This document shows, piece by piece, positions 54,332 to 63,058 of a stretch of DNA of 64,000 bases. Position 1 is the first letter of the stretch; every line of letters begins with the position of its first letter. Position numbers and translations under genes: made by a program. The stretch comes from Psychrobacter aquimaris (GTDB lineage Bacteria > Pseudomonadota > Gammaproteobacteria > Pseudomonadales > Moraxellaceae), in contig NZ_JABASR010000005.1 of assembly GCF_016107525.1 (NCBI RefSeq), forward strand, positions 124,001 through 188,000, written 5' to 3'. The notes under the pieces were generated by a model. That model searched no databases and was not told where the DNA came from. It saw nothing but the letters and a program-made list of their open reading frames with translations.

Positions 54332-54434
54332 TACCAAGCCTGCAAATCCTCTTAGCATCGTTAAACTTGCTTAATGTACTGGATGTACAATTTGCGCTCG
54401 TTTTCCTCGCTAATAGGGTTTTCGGCATTGGTAT
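54331..54434. repeat. MITE-like intergenic element with ATACCAA/TTGGTAT ends
   Basis: This 104-base segment starts ATACCAA-GCC immediately at the rtcB stop codon and ends GGC-ATTGGTAT, giving imperfect terminal inverted repeats of about ten bases. It contains the strings AATGTACTGGATGTAC and GCTCGTTTTCCTCGC. It is compact, non-coding and resembles small mobile repeats of Moraxellaceae. Only one copy is seen in this window. Confidence 0.45.
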
Positions 54435-54463
54435 CTAAGAAGAATTACAGAATAGGTAACAAT

Positions 54464-54709
54464 ATGAGCTTAAAACAAACCTTAAAAAAGGCCAAGAAAA
54501 TTGAACAAGCATTAGAGCGCCAAAATGATTCTGACAATAGTTTGAGTCAACAAACACTAGGCGTAGTGAAGCCTCGTAATTACTTGGCGCTTGATCCACT
54601 ATTAAGAAAGGGCGGTATTCATGAAAAAGAGGATATCGATATCGTCCGAAAAAAGCGCCGTCGCGAAACTAAGCAGCAGTTACGGCAGACGGACTGGTTG
54701 TCAGAGTAG
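54464..54709 (+). CDS. Small basic protein, unknown function
   Basis: The 81-residue protein is highly charged, with a Lys/Arg-rich start (LKQTLKKAKKIEQALERQ) and a late KKRRRETKQQLRQ. No membrane segment or Cys is present. The ATG at 54464 is chosen because an upstream in-frame start would place 30 codons inside the MITE-like element. AGGTAA lies nearby. The mid part NYLALDPLLRKGGIHEK may be a conserved core. No family recognised. Confidence 0.6.
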   Translation: MSLKQTLKKAKKIEQALERQNDSDNSLSQQTLGVVKPRNYLALDPLLRKGGIHEKEDIDIVRKKRRRETKQQLRQTDWLSE

Positions 54710-54862
54710 CGATCATGCATTCTTAGTTTAAATGGTTTGGGTGGCAAGGCCATTCAAACCACGACACTAAATAAGAAAACTGAGAGCGCGAGTTTCTATG
54801 ATTGGGTATCCAAGTAAAGTAGTACCTAAGATCAAGATTTAACAGACATAAAGGAGCGTTCT

Positions 54863-55702
54863 ATGAGATTGCTTAATAAAGTTGCATTAGTTACGGGTTC
54901 AGCACAAGGCATTGGTAAGGCGATTGCTGAGCTTTTTGTAAAAGAAGGGGCAACGGTCATATTCAGTGATATCCATGATGATAAAGGGATTCAAGCTTGC
55001 GATGATATTAATATCAAGCGTCAACAATGGCGTGAGTCAAAACCAGCAGAATATATGCATCTGGATGTCTCAAACGAGAGCGATTGGCAAAAAGCCGAGC
55101 AGTATATTCAACAAAGCTATCACGGGTTAGATATTGTCGTAAACAATGCTGGTATTACTGGATTTTTAGAGACCACAGGTGCTCATGATCCTGAACACTT
55201 AGATATGGCAAGTTGGCACAAGGTACATCAAGTGAACCTAGATGGCGTGGCTTTAGGGTGTAAGGCGGCGATCGCTTTGATGAAAAATCGTCCAACGGAT
55301 AAAAACAGCACATCGAGTATCATCAATATATCCTCTCGCTCAGGTATGGTCGGTATTCCTTTAGCGGCAGCTTATGCCTCAAGTAAAGCTGGCGTTAGAA
55401 ATCATAGTAAATCAGTCGCCTTATACTGTGCGCAAAAGGGCTATGATATTCGCTGTAATTCCATCCATCCCGCCGCTATCTATACGCCGATGTGGGATGC
55501 GATGTTGGGAGAAGGCGATGCGCGTGAAGACGCTATTAAAGCCATTAGCAAGGATATTCCGCTCGGTTATATGGGTGATGTCATGGATGTGGCTTATGCG
55601 GCACTCTATTTGGCCAGTGATGAGTCAAAATACGTGACTGGCACTGAGCTAACGATTGATGGTGGCATTCTGGCAGGGAGTACGGCTGCTCCTAATGGCT
55701 AA
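54863..55702 (+). CDS. SDR-family oxidoreductase
   Basis: The 279-residue short-chain dehydrogenase has TGSAQGIG for cofactor, NNAGITG, a catalytic Ser in ISSRSGMVG and YASSK with Tyr and Lys. The first acidic residue after strand 2 (FSDIHD) suggests NAD. A C-terminal LTIDGGILAGS is typical of classical SDR proteins such as 3-oxoacyl reductase and steroid dehydrogenases. An AAGGAG site precedes the ATG. The substrate is unknown. Confidence 0.9.
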   Translation: MRLLNKVALVTGSAQGIGKAIAELFVKEGATVIFSDIHDDKGIQACDDINIKRQQWRESKPAEYMHLDVSNESDWQKAEQYIQQSYHGLDIVVNNAGITGFLETTGAHDPEHLDMASWHKVHQVNLDGVALGCKAAIALMKNRPTDKNSTSSIINISSRSGMVGIPLAAAYASSKAGVRNHSKSVALYCAQKGYDIRCNSIHPAAIYTPMWDAMLGEGDAREDAIKAISKDIPLGYMGDVMDVAYAALYLASDESKYVTGTELTIDGGILAGSTAAPNG

Positions 55703-55820
55703 AATTAATGAAACGCTAAAAATGATTTTGTACTACTGGAAGATTATGATAGAGACTACCTCAGAAGTAACCAGCAAATAATGAGTAGTCTTCTCAGACC
55801 GATCATTATTAGACGCTCAC

Positions 55821-55857
55821 AAAAAAGCCGTTCGCTATTATAGTGAACGGCTTTTTC
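55821..55857. terminator. Bidirectional rho-independent terminator
   Basis: The arms AAAAAGCCGTTC and GAACGGCTTTTT, with inner CTA/TAG pairing, have A- and T-runs on the two sides. It can end the SDR gene and miaB. Confidence 0.88.
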
Positions 55858-55899
55858 TTATTGACTCATAGCTACTTTTGAGTAGCTGCTTTCTAACAG

Positions 55900-57390
55900 T
55901 TACGCCAATACTTCGATTAGCTCACCTTTCACCATGTGCGGGCTGACAAAATCAGTAATACGTACGCTTACAAGTTTACCTAACATCTCATCCATTTTGT
56001 CTTCGTCATAAGTGAACATGACCGTACGAGTGTTATCCGCAGTGCCGATTAGGCAGTCAGGATGACGATTGGCGATTTGCTCGACCAATACACGAGTGGT
56101 GGTGCCGACCATCTCATGAGTTTTCGCAAGTGTCGAGTCGATAATAACTTTTTGGAACTCCGCCAACCGCGCTTTTTTAGTTGTGAAGCTCACATCATCT
56201 GGTAGCTCTGCTGCTGGCGTGCCTGGACGCTTAGAATAGATGAAACTGTAAGAGTGATCGAAGTTCAATTCTTTTGCCAAGTTCAAGGTATCTTGGAAAT
56301 CTTGATCCGTCTCACCAGGGAAACCAATGATAAAGTCGCTCGACAAGTGAATATCTGGACGAATGGCTTTAAGCTTATTGATCTGATCAATATAAACATC
56401 GATGGTGTGATTGCGTTTCATCGCTGCCAAGATAGCATTTGAGCCGCTCTGAACAGGTAGATGTAAATGCGATACCAGCTCTGGCAATTGTGCATACGCG
56501 TCAATGATATCATCTGTGAACTCAAGTGGATGACTGGTCGTATAACGAATACGCTCCACACCATCAACGTGTGATACATAATGCAATAGCTCAGCGAAAC
56601 GGCAAATACTGCCGTCGTCTTTTTCGCCGCGATAGCCGTTCACGTTTTGACCTAATAGGTTGATTTCACGGATACCTTGAGCGGCAAGACTATCAATCTC
56701 TGCCAACACATCATCAAGCGGGCGTGACAATTCTTCACCGCGGGTATAAGGAACCACACAAAATGAGCAATATTTTGAGCAGCCTTCCATGATAGAGACA
56801 AAGGCCTTATAGCCTTCTACTCTTGGTTCTGGCAAAAAATCAAACTTTTCAATACTAGGGAATGACACATCAATCGTACCGATACGATTTTTAGGCGCGA
56901 TTTCACGCTGCTCATTTGATTGATCATATAGTTCTGGCAAACGATGCAAAGTCTGCGGACCAAATACCATATCAACATAAGGCGCGCGCTTTTGAATATT
57001 ATCACCTTCTTGTGAGGCCACACAGCCACCAACGCCGATGACAAGGTCAGGACGTTTTTCTTTTAGCTTGCGCCAGCGACCCAACTCTGAAAAGACTTTC
57101 TCTTGTGCTTTTTCGCGGATAGAGCAGGTATTCATCAGCAGTACATCGGCTTCATCGATATCGTGTGTGACTTCCATACCGTGTGAATCACCGAGCACAT
57201 CCAGCATTTTGCCAGAATCATAGACGTTCATCTGACAGCCCTGCGTGGTGACAAAGACTTTCTTCGTCGCTGTTTTGACAGGTGCTTGGGCTGAACTTGA
57301 TTCTTTGAGTGCAGTGAGAGCAGGTGCAGTAGCGGTTGTTTCAGCGACAGCAGTGTCATCGATGCGGGGATTAAATACAGTAACACTCAT
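55900..57390 (-). CDS. miaB: tRNA methylthiotransferase MiaB
   Basis: This radical-SAM enzyme adds a methylthio group to i6A37 of tRNA. The N-terminal UPF0004 domain starts [16 protein letters not shown] with its cluster Cys and includes [13 protein letters not shown]. The radical-SAM cluster is [10 protein letters not shown] (CxxxCxxC). The C-terminal TRAM domain ends [13 protein letters not shown] chose the ATG at 57390 (496 residues); a longer frame to 57471 has an unlikely N-terminus. An Ala/Thr-rich extension of about 40 residues precedes the first domain. Confidence 0.95.
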   Translation of the reverse strand: MSVTVFNPRIDDTAVAETTATAPALTALKESSSAQAPVKTATKKVFVTTQGCQMNVYDSGKMLDVLGDSHGMEVTHDIDEADVLLMNTCSIREKAQEKVFSELGRWRKLKEKRPDLVIGVGGCVASQEGDNIQKRAPYVDMVFGPQTLHRLPELYDQSNEQREIAPKNRIGTIDVSFPSIEKFDFLPEPRVEGYKAFVSIMEGCSKYCSFCVVPYTRGEELSRPLDDVLAEIDSLAAQGIREINLLGQNVNGYRGEKDDGSICRFAELLHYVSHVDGVERIRYTTSHPLEFTDDIIDAYAQLPELVSHLHLPVQSGSNAILAAMKRNHTIDVYIDQINKLKAIRPDIHLSSDFIIGFPGETDQDFQDTLNLAKELNFDHSYSFIYSKRPGTPAAELPDDVSFTTKKARLAEFQKVIIDSTLAKTHEMVGTTTRVLVEQIANRHPDCLIGTADNTRTVMFTYDEDKMDEMLGKLVSVRITDFVSPHMVKGELIEVLA

Positions 57391-57777
57391 AAGGATAAGT
57401 CCATGATTGACTAAAAATATAGCGTGATAGGTGATTAACAGGTGGCGTATTTTATCACAACCCTGTGACAATGTGAAAAATTAGCACAGACGATGAGTCA
57501 GTAATATAGTAAATAATTCGTAACAGTATCAATTGTTTACTGCTGATAGCAACGCATTTGGCAAAAATTATGGCTTGCTATCACTTCTATGTTACACCGT
57601 GCTATCGTATTTATTAACAAAAGGTAAAGGTGATGGTTGAAAGTGCAACGAGTATAGTATGATGAATGCAACCATATTAGCGCGATTGATTACATCGCGA
57701 TTTACGCCGTTTTGGCATTGTTATTCTAAATATATTATTTAGCCAAATCATTTGGACACATTACAAAGAGAGTCAGT
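57391..57777. other. Divergent intergenic region between miaB and slt
   Basis: Nearly 390 bases without a gene. A small inverted repeat CGCGAT/ATCGCG lies at about 57680-57700. An AAAGAGAG ribosome site ends the region before the transglycosylase ATG. Confidence 0.4.
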
Positions 57778-59916
57778 ATGACAAAGCCGCAGGTTGCTCA
57801 TAGCATCAAGGATAGAGAGTTTATTAAGCAAAATGAAGATGCAAAACGATTGAAAGCAAGGACGCTACGAGTAAGTGCGTTGAGTTTGGCGACGGCAGTA
57901 AGTGCGCTAGGATTGTCGCAAGTGGCTTGTGCAGAGCTGACGTGGGGTGAAGAGGACAGTTATCAGCAAGAAGATAGCTATCAACAAAACAGTAGTTATC
58001 AGCCAGACAACGGTGTGAGCTCATTTACAGCAGCGGCAATTGCGGCAGATCGCGGTGATGTCAGTGCCCTATACAATTATGAGCAAGCAATGAGTGGCGG
58101 TTTGTTTGCCATGTATCCAACTTATTGGCGGATGAATTTAGATCTTAATTCGCAAAGTTCGGCGGCTGTATCACAGTTTGTGCGTCAATATCCAAATACC
58201 GTGATGGCAGAAAAACTAGTGGCTGATTTTGCTGAGACCAAAGCAGGCTCCAATGATTACGCCTCAGTACGCCAAGTCGCGAATTTGATTACCAATGCGG
58301 ATGCCAGTGAGCGCTGTGCGGTTGCGCTTGGGTTTAATAATGGTGGTGACACCATGCGGGCTATGGCAGCCAAGTCTGAGGTTTGGTTGACGACCAAAAA
58401 GCAGCCCGCCTTGTGTGACCAGCTCGCGATGGAGATGAATAATAACGCGCTAATTAGCAATCAGGATCGCGCGGCTCGGCTCAAACGTATGCTACGTAAA
58501 GGCAAAACGGGCGACATTATGGCATTGTCATCACGTTTAGGAACGCCCATTGCTTATTCAGCATTGAGTGAGATTCAACTGAATCCGTCTGCCTTTTTTA
58601 GCCGTTTTAGTCAAGAGCCTGCTAGTCAAAACAATCAATACCTATATCTATATGCCATGGGGCGCGTTGCTGACAAGTCTTACCGTGAGGCTGCATTACA
58701 GTTGGATTTTGATATTAAGCAAGACAATCAGCGTTCAGTTAAGCTGTTGAATGCTGAGACCCGTCGCTATGCGTATCGTATCCTTGGCGTGCAACGTATG
58801 AATCATAATACTGATGATGGCTTTAATGCTGAGGCGGTCGACTGGTTCCGCAATAGCTTAGACGAAGACTTTAATTTTGAAGAAGCTGAAGACTATGCCA
58901 TGGCAGCGATTCGCTTTAGCCGCTGGGATGATGTGGTCGAAGCCATCGCAAAAATGGATGTTGAAACCCAAAAGAGTGACCAGTGGCAATATTGGTTGGC
59001 TCGCGCTTATGAGCAATCAAGCGATGCTAACAAGCGTAATACTGCTAAAAAAATGTATCAAAACTTGGCAAAGAATAATGACTATTATGGCTTAATGGCA
59101 AAAGATAAAGTGGGTCAGCGCTTCGATGCCAGTCGTTTGGGTGGTAGTAATTTACCAAATGTCAGTACCGCAGATCGTGCACGTGTTATGCAAGATGCCA
59201 ACTTTGCGCGTGCTTTTGCTTTATATAATGCCGACGCCAGCCGTGCCTATGCCAATCGTGAATGGAACTGGGCGGTAAAGCAGGCGCGTGACAAGCGTGA
59301 TAACAACTTGATTATTGCCGCCGCTCGTCAAGCCTATGATATGGGCTGGCTCGACCGAGCAATTTATGCCGTTGATAACACCGATAGAGTAGACAGCTTG
59401 GCGTTATCACATCCGATGCCGCATCAAGATGCAGTCGTACGTTATAGTCAGTCTGCAGGTATCGATCCTGCTTGGGCTTATGGCATCATGCGTCAAGAAA
59501 GTCGTTTTGTTACATCAGCACGCTCAAATGTTGGTGCCAGTGGTCTGATGCAGGTGATGCCTGATACGGCGAAATATATTGCTCGTAACTTAGGTGAGAC
59601 TTATAGTGCCAGCCGTGCCAATAGTGGCGATACAAATATCCGCTATGGTACATGGTATATGGGTGATATTTTTGGCAAGCTAAACAGTCAGCCTGTGTTG
59701 GCAACGGCTGGCTATAATGCCGGTCCGAACAATGCCAAGCGTTGGCAACCAGCATATGGTTCGCTCGCAGCCGACCAGTACGTCGAGTCGATCGCCTTTC
59801 CTGAAACCCGTAATTACGTCAAGCACGTGATGGAAAATGCCACCATTTATAGCAGTCTATTAGGTCGTAGTCAGCCTATTAGTCAGCGTATGGGAACGAT
59901 ACCTGCCTCGTTCTAA
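57778..59916 (+). CDS. slt: Soluble lytic murein transglycosylase (Slt70-like)
   Basis: This 712-residue periplasmic enzyme cleaves the glycan strand to 1,6-anhydro ends. The signal peptide region (LSLATAVSALGLSQVACA) is followed by a Gln/Ser/Tyr repeat (SYQQ unit three times), then an alpha-superhelical U-domain. The C-terminal catalytic domain has ESRFVTSARSNVGASGLMQV with the catalytic Glu, then NIRYGTWYMGD and AGYNAGPNNAKRW. The length is near Slt70 (about 645) plus the repeat region. A terminator follows. Confidence 0.93.
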   Translation: MTKPQVAHSIKDREFIKQNEDAKRLKARTLRVSALSLATAVSALGLSQVACAELTWGEEDSYQQEDSYQQNSSYQPDNGVSSFTAAAIAADRGDVSALYNYEQAMSGGLFAMYPTYWRMNLDLNSQSSAAVSQFVRQYPNTVMAEKLVADFAETKAGSNDYASVRQVANLITNADASERCAVALGFNNGGDTMRAMAAKSEVWLTTKKQPALCDQLAMEMNNNALISNQDRAARLKRMLRKGKTGDIMALSSRLGTPIAYSALSEIQLNPSAFFSRFSQEPASQNNQYLYLYAMGRVADKSYREAALQLDFDIKQDNQRSVKLLNAETRRYAYRILGVQRMNHNTDDGFNAEAVDWFRNSLDEDFNFEEAEDYAMAAIRFSRWDDVVEAIAKMDVETQKSDQWQYWLARAYEQSSDANKRNTAKKMYQNLAKNNDYYGLMAKDKVGQRFDASRLGGSNLPNVSTADRARVMQDANFARAFALYNADASRAYANREWNWAVKQARDKRDNNLIIAAARQAYDMGWLDRAIYAVDNTDRVDSLALSHPMPHQDAVVRYSQSAGIDPAWAYGIMRQESRFVTSARSNVGASGLMQVMPDTAKYIARNLGETYSASRANSGDTNIRYGTWYMGDIFGKLNSQPVLATAGYNAGPNNAKRWQPAYGSLAADQYVESIAFPETRNYVKHVMENATIYSSLLGRSQPISQRMGTIPASF

Positions 59917-59936
59917 AATGCTAATGTATAAACCAC

Positions 59937-59972
59937 AAAAACCATTAATGAGCAATCATTAATGGTTTTTTA
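59937..59972 (+). terminator. Rho-independent terminator after slt
   Basis: A perfect stem AAAACCATTAATG with CATTAATGGTTTT, a six-base loop and a T-run. Confidence 0.9.
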
Positions 59973-60264
59973 TATGTTGTTTTTTACAGTGTAATCAAAG
60001 CTGGCTTTGCCTTAACGCGATGTTCAATTCAATGATAATGGCATGCTAACGCTGCGATATTTTCGTATTGTTGATGCTATCCTTAGCTTATGTTTACGTT
60101 TCTGCTATAGATTAAAAAAAACGTTTTGCTACCATTGCATCAATTAGTGTCTTTAATACGTGCTTATAATAAGTGCTTATCAATCAATGCACACATCTTT
60201 GTTAGCTCTATTCTTAGTTTCATCAGTGTTTATACGTCGAACGCTATGATCTAAGCGATAGCCC

Positions 60265-61125
60265 ATGTTTTTATCATTGCTAGATGCCTTCAGCCCTATG
60301 ATCAAAAAATATTTCAAACTGTCCATATTATCCAAAGTTAGGCATCAGTCATCTATTCAGCAGATGCAGGTGCGCTCGCTATCTAATCTGACATCAGATT
60401 TAAATCAATCGAAAAAACACTCAGTGACTAAAACTGTCAAGTGTTTGGGTCAATACTATGCAAGCTCGATAACTAATAAACCTATGGGCAAAATGAATAC
60501 GACGCTAAGTATCGGTGCATTCGTGATGTTGCAAGGCATGATACTGATGCCCGTACATGCCGCGAGCGCTGTCAAAAGCGGACAGCGTGTGTTGATGATT
60601 GAGATGACACCAGCATTGTGTAGCATACAGCCGACACGTGCTCGCATGCGTCAATGCTTGGAGGGTTACTCCTTGACAGTATCAGGTCTAGATATGGGAT
60701 ATGGTGAGCGCTGCGGACGCGGTAGCGAGCCACGTCTGACACCGCTTCAATTAAAAGTCGTCAACCGTGTCATGCCTGATACGACAGTGCGTAGTCAAGC
60801 TTGGCAGCGTCATGGGGCTTGTAGTCCACTCAGTGCCAGTAGTTATTTTCGCCAGATTACCAATTACGCTAGCGCATTAAAGCTACCAAATGAGCTTAAT
60901 ACGGGTAACAGTTATACGGTGTCTAAATCTCGATTTATCAGTCAAATGACCCAGCTTAATAGTGGTATGTCCTCAAACAGTATTGATTTGATTTGCCAAG
61001 CGGGCAGTCGTCGTCAATCAACATTGACTGAGATTCATATTTGTTATGAAGGTAGCGAATTTGGCACATGTCATAATGTTGTGGATAATTGTGGCAGTAA
61101 ATTCATCATTTCAGGTGGAAAGTAG
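60265..61125 (+). CDS. RNase T2-fold secreted protein, catalytic residues altered
   Basis: The mature part resembles RNase T2: a strand with EMTPALC, then CLEGYSLTVSGLDMGYG where the family has FTIHGLWP, and later AWQRHGACSPLSASSYF where the family has HEWxKHGTC. Thus the CAS1 His is Ser and the CAS2 Glu is Ala, while one CAS2 His remains. Eight or so Cys fit the disulfide-rich fold. A signal peptide ends near PVHAASA. The true start may be the ATG at 60484 or 60493; 60265 is the outer limit, and no ribosome site decides. It is probably secreted with weak or no RNase activity. Confidence 0.65.
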   Translation: MFLSLLDAFSPMIKKYFKLSILSKVRHQSSIQQMQVRSLSNLTSDLNQSKKHSVTKTVKCLGQYYASSITNKPMGKMNTTLSIGAFVMLQGMILMPVHAASAVKSGQRVLMIEMTPALCSIQPTRARMRQCLEGYSLTVSGLDMGYGERCGRGSEPRLTPLQLKVVNRVMPDTTVRSQAWQRHGACSPLSASSYFRQITNYASALKLPNELNTGNSYTVSKSRFISQMTQLNSGMSSNSIDLICQAGSRRQSTLTEIHICYEGSEFGTCHNVVDNCGSKFIISGGK

Positions 61126-61510
61126 TTTTTTACCACCTTTTCAAACGTCTTTTATCAGTATTTGCTGACCTTCTTTACGATATTTATAAGCAGCGATTTC
61201 TAGCAATATTCGCTTATTTTAAGTGCCATATCATTGTATATAACGCTTCTAAATGTTGTTATCAGCTGCCTTTTATTACTTTCTAGCACTGTATCCGTAT
61301 AGGTTTATAGTGGGTATAAAACTCCTTCCGTATAAAATGTAACAATATAATCGGTGGTCGGCGTCTTATTGTCTCTAGACGATTTGCTGAACGAAGTGCT
61401 ACACTAGCTCTCGGTTTATGACTGCTATATTCAGTAGGCAAGTCGCTATCTACAACGATAGTCATCAATTAGAATCATGAATTATCTAATCTATAATTAG
61501 GGAGTATTCA
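61126..61510. other. Intergenic region before mdh
   Basis: The 385 bases carry no convincing gene or strong hairpin. A good TTAGGGAG ribosome site ends it. The mdh promoter must lie here, but no single clear box stands out. Confidence 0.4.
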
Positions 61511-62500
61511 ATGTCAATGAAACAGCCTTTACGTGTTGCCGTCACTGGTGCCGCTGGTAATATCAGCTATGCTATGTTATTTCGTATTGCATCTGGCGAG
61601 ATGCTAGGTAAAGATCAGCCAGTTATTTTGCAATTGCTTGAAATCGCTCCAGCACTTGACGCCCTAAAGGGTGTAGTCATGGAATTAGAAGACTGTGCAT
61701 TCCCTTTATTAGCGGGTATCGTTCAAACTGATGATGCGACCGTTGCATTCAAAGATGTTGACTATGCTCTGCTAGTCGGTTCACGTCCTCGTGGTCCAGG
61801 TATGGAACGTAAAGATTTGCTAGAAGCCAACGCTGCGATTTTCTCAGCGCAAGGTAAAGCATTGAATGACGTTGCAAGCCGTGACGTAAAAGTATTGGTT
61901 GTTGGTAACCCTGCCAACACCAACGCCCTTATCGCTCAGCGTAATGCACCAGATCTTGATCCACGCAACTTTACTGCGATGACTCGTTTAGACCATAACC
62001 GTGCCATGGCGCAGTTGGCTGGCAAAACTGACAGCACAGTAAATGACGTGAAGAAAATGATCATCTGGGGTAACCATTCATCAACTCAGTATCCTGATCT
62101 GACTGCTGCTACTGTCAACGGTAAGCCTGCGTTAGATTTGGTTGATCGCGAATGGTACGAAGCGACTTATATCCCAGAAGTACAACAACGTGGCGCAGCT
62201 ATCATTAAAGCCCGTGGTGCATCATCTGCCGCTTCTGCTGCCAATGCTGCTATTGCACACGTACGTACATGGGCATTGGGTACTGATGAGAACGATTGGG
62301 TATCAATGGGCGTTTATTCAAACGGCGAATACGGTATTGCAAAAGGCTTGATCTACTCATTCCCATGCACATGCACTAACGGCGACTGGTCTATCGTAGA
62401 CGGCGTTGATGTGTCATCAGATTTCTCTAAAGAGAAAATGGCAGCGACTGAGCAAGAGCTTAGCGAAGAACGTGATGCGGTAGCTCATTTACTACCATAA
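61511..62500 (+). CDS. mdh: Malate dehydrogenase
   Basis: This 329-residue NAD-dependent enzyme interconverts malate and oxaloacetate in the citrate cycle. Signatures are [18 protein letters not shown] (NAD binding), [17 protein letters not shown] (substrate loop with Arg), [14 protein letters not shown] (catalytic Asp-His partner) and [12 protein letters not shown] (catalytic His). The type is the MDH2-like branch common in Gammaproteobacteria lacking the E. coli form. The ATG follows TTAGGGAG; a second ATG two codons in is possible. A terminator follows. Confidence 0.96.
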   Translation: MSMKQPLRVAVTGAAGNISYAMLFRIASGEMLGKDQPVILQLLEIAPALDALKGVVMELEDCAFPLLAGIVQTDDATVAFKDVDYALLVGSRPRGPGMERKDLLEANAAIFSAQGKALNDVASRDVKVLVVGNPANTNALIAQRNAPDLDPRNFTAMTRLDHNRAMAQLAGKTDSTVNDVKKMIIWGNHSSTQYPDLTAATVNGKPALDLVDREWYEATYIPEVQQRGAAIIKARGASSAASAANAAIAHVRTWALGTDENDWVSMGVYSNGEYGIAKGLIYSFPCTCTNGDWSIVDGVDVSSDFSKEKMAATEQELSEERDAVAHLLP

Positions 62501-62546
62501 GCAGCCAATGTAATAATGTCATAAAGCTGTTATATAGAAATTGTTC

Positions 62547-62579
62547 TAAAAAAGCCCTCTAATGTAGAGGGCCTTTTTG
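62547..62579 (+). terminator. Rho-independent terminator after mdh
   Basis: The arms GCCCTCTA and TAGAGGGC close on ATG, with an A-run before and a T-run after. Confidence 0.88.
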
Positions 62580-62719
62580 TGTGTCTTGCATGCCTATTAA
62601 TACAATTGATAACGTTAGATACACGTTGATTAACAGCTATTAAAATAAAGCTTGCTACAATAAATATGTCAATCTGGATAATAAACACAATGACACTCGT
62701 ATCATTTAAGGAGAAAAGT

Positions 62720-62959
62720 ATGTTGGGTGAACCAGAATACAATATGAATGAATTATTTGCACAGTTGGGACTTGATAGCTCAGATGCAGCGATTGATAAT
62801 TTTATTGAAAACAATCAGTTGGGAAAAGAAGAGAAGTTAATAGAAGCGAGCATTTGGACAGACAATCAACGTGCTTTTCTACAAGAAGAATGGGAAAAAG
62901 ATGCGGAATGGGTAGAAGTCATCGATGACTTAAACGTACGTATGCATCCAGATGCTTAG
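62720..62959 (+). CDS. DUF2789 family protein
   Basis: The 79-residue acidic cytoplasmic protein has the DUF2789 pattern MNELFAQLGLDSSDAAIDNFI near the start and DNQRAFLQEEWEKDAEWVEVI near the end. Function of the family is unknown. The ATG at 62720 is chosen because AAGGAG precedes it; the longer frame from 62666 lacks a ribosome site. A terminator follows. Confidence 0.88.
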   Translation: MLGEPEYNMNELFAQLGLDSSDAAIDNFIENNQLGKEEKLIEASIWTDNQRAFLQEEWEKDAEWVEVIDDLNVRMHPDA

Positions 62960-62976
62960 AAAAACCACCATTAATT

Positions 62977-63014
62977 AAAAACCCACTAACGTTATAAACG
63001 CTGTGGGTTTTTTT
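62977..63014 (+). terminator. Rho-independent terminator
   Basis: The arms AAAACCCAC and GTGGGTTTT have an inner CGTT/AACG pairing and a T-run. It ends the DUF2789 gene. Confidence 0.8.
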
Positions 63015-63058
63015 ATAAATTATAGATATCGAGGGTCGCATTTAAGCTTAATAGCAAC

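Noticed and set aside
54733..54761. Hairpin TGGTTTG/CAAACCA between the small basic protein and the SDR gene
   Set aside because: The stem is good but no T-run follows, so I did not call it a terminator; function unclear.
57955..58010. Short tandem repeat near the start of slt
   Set aside because: It encodes three SYQQ-type units in the secreted protein linker; in-frame and not a separate element.
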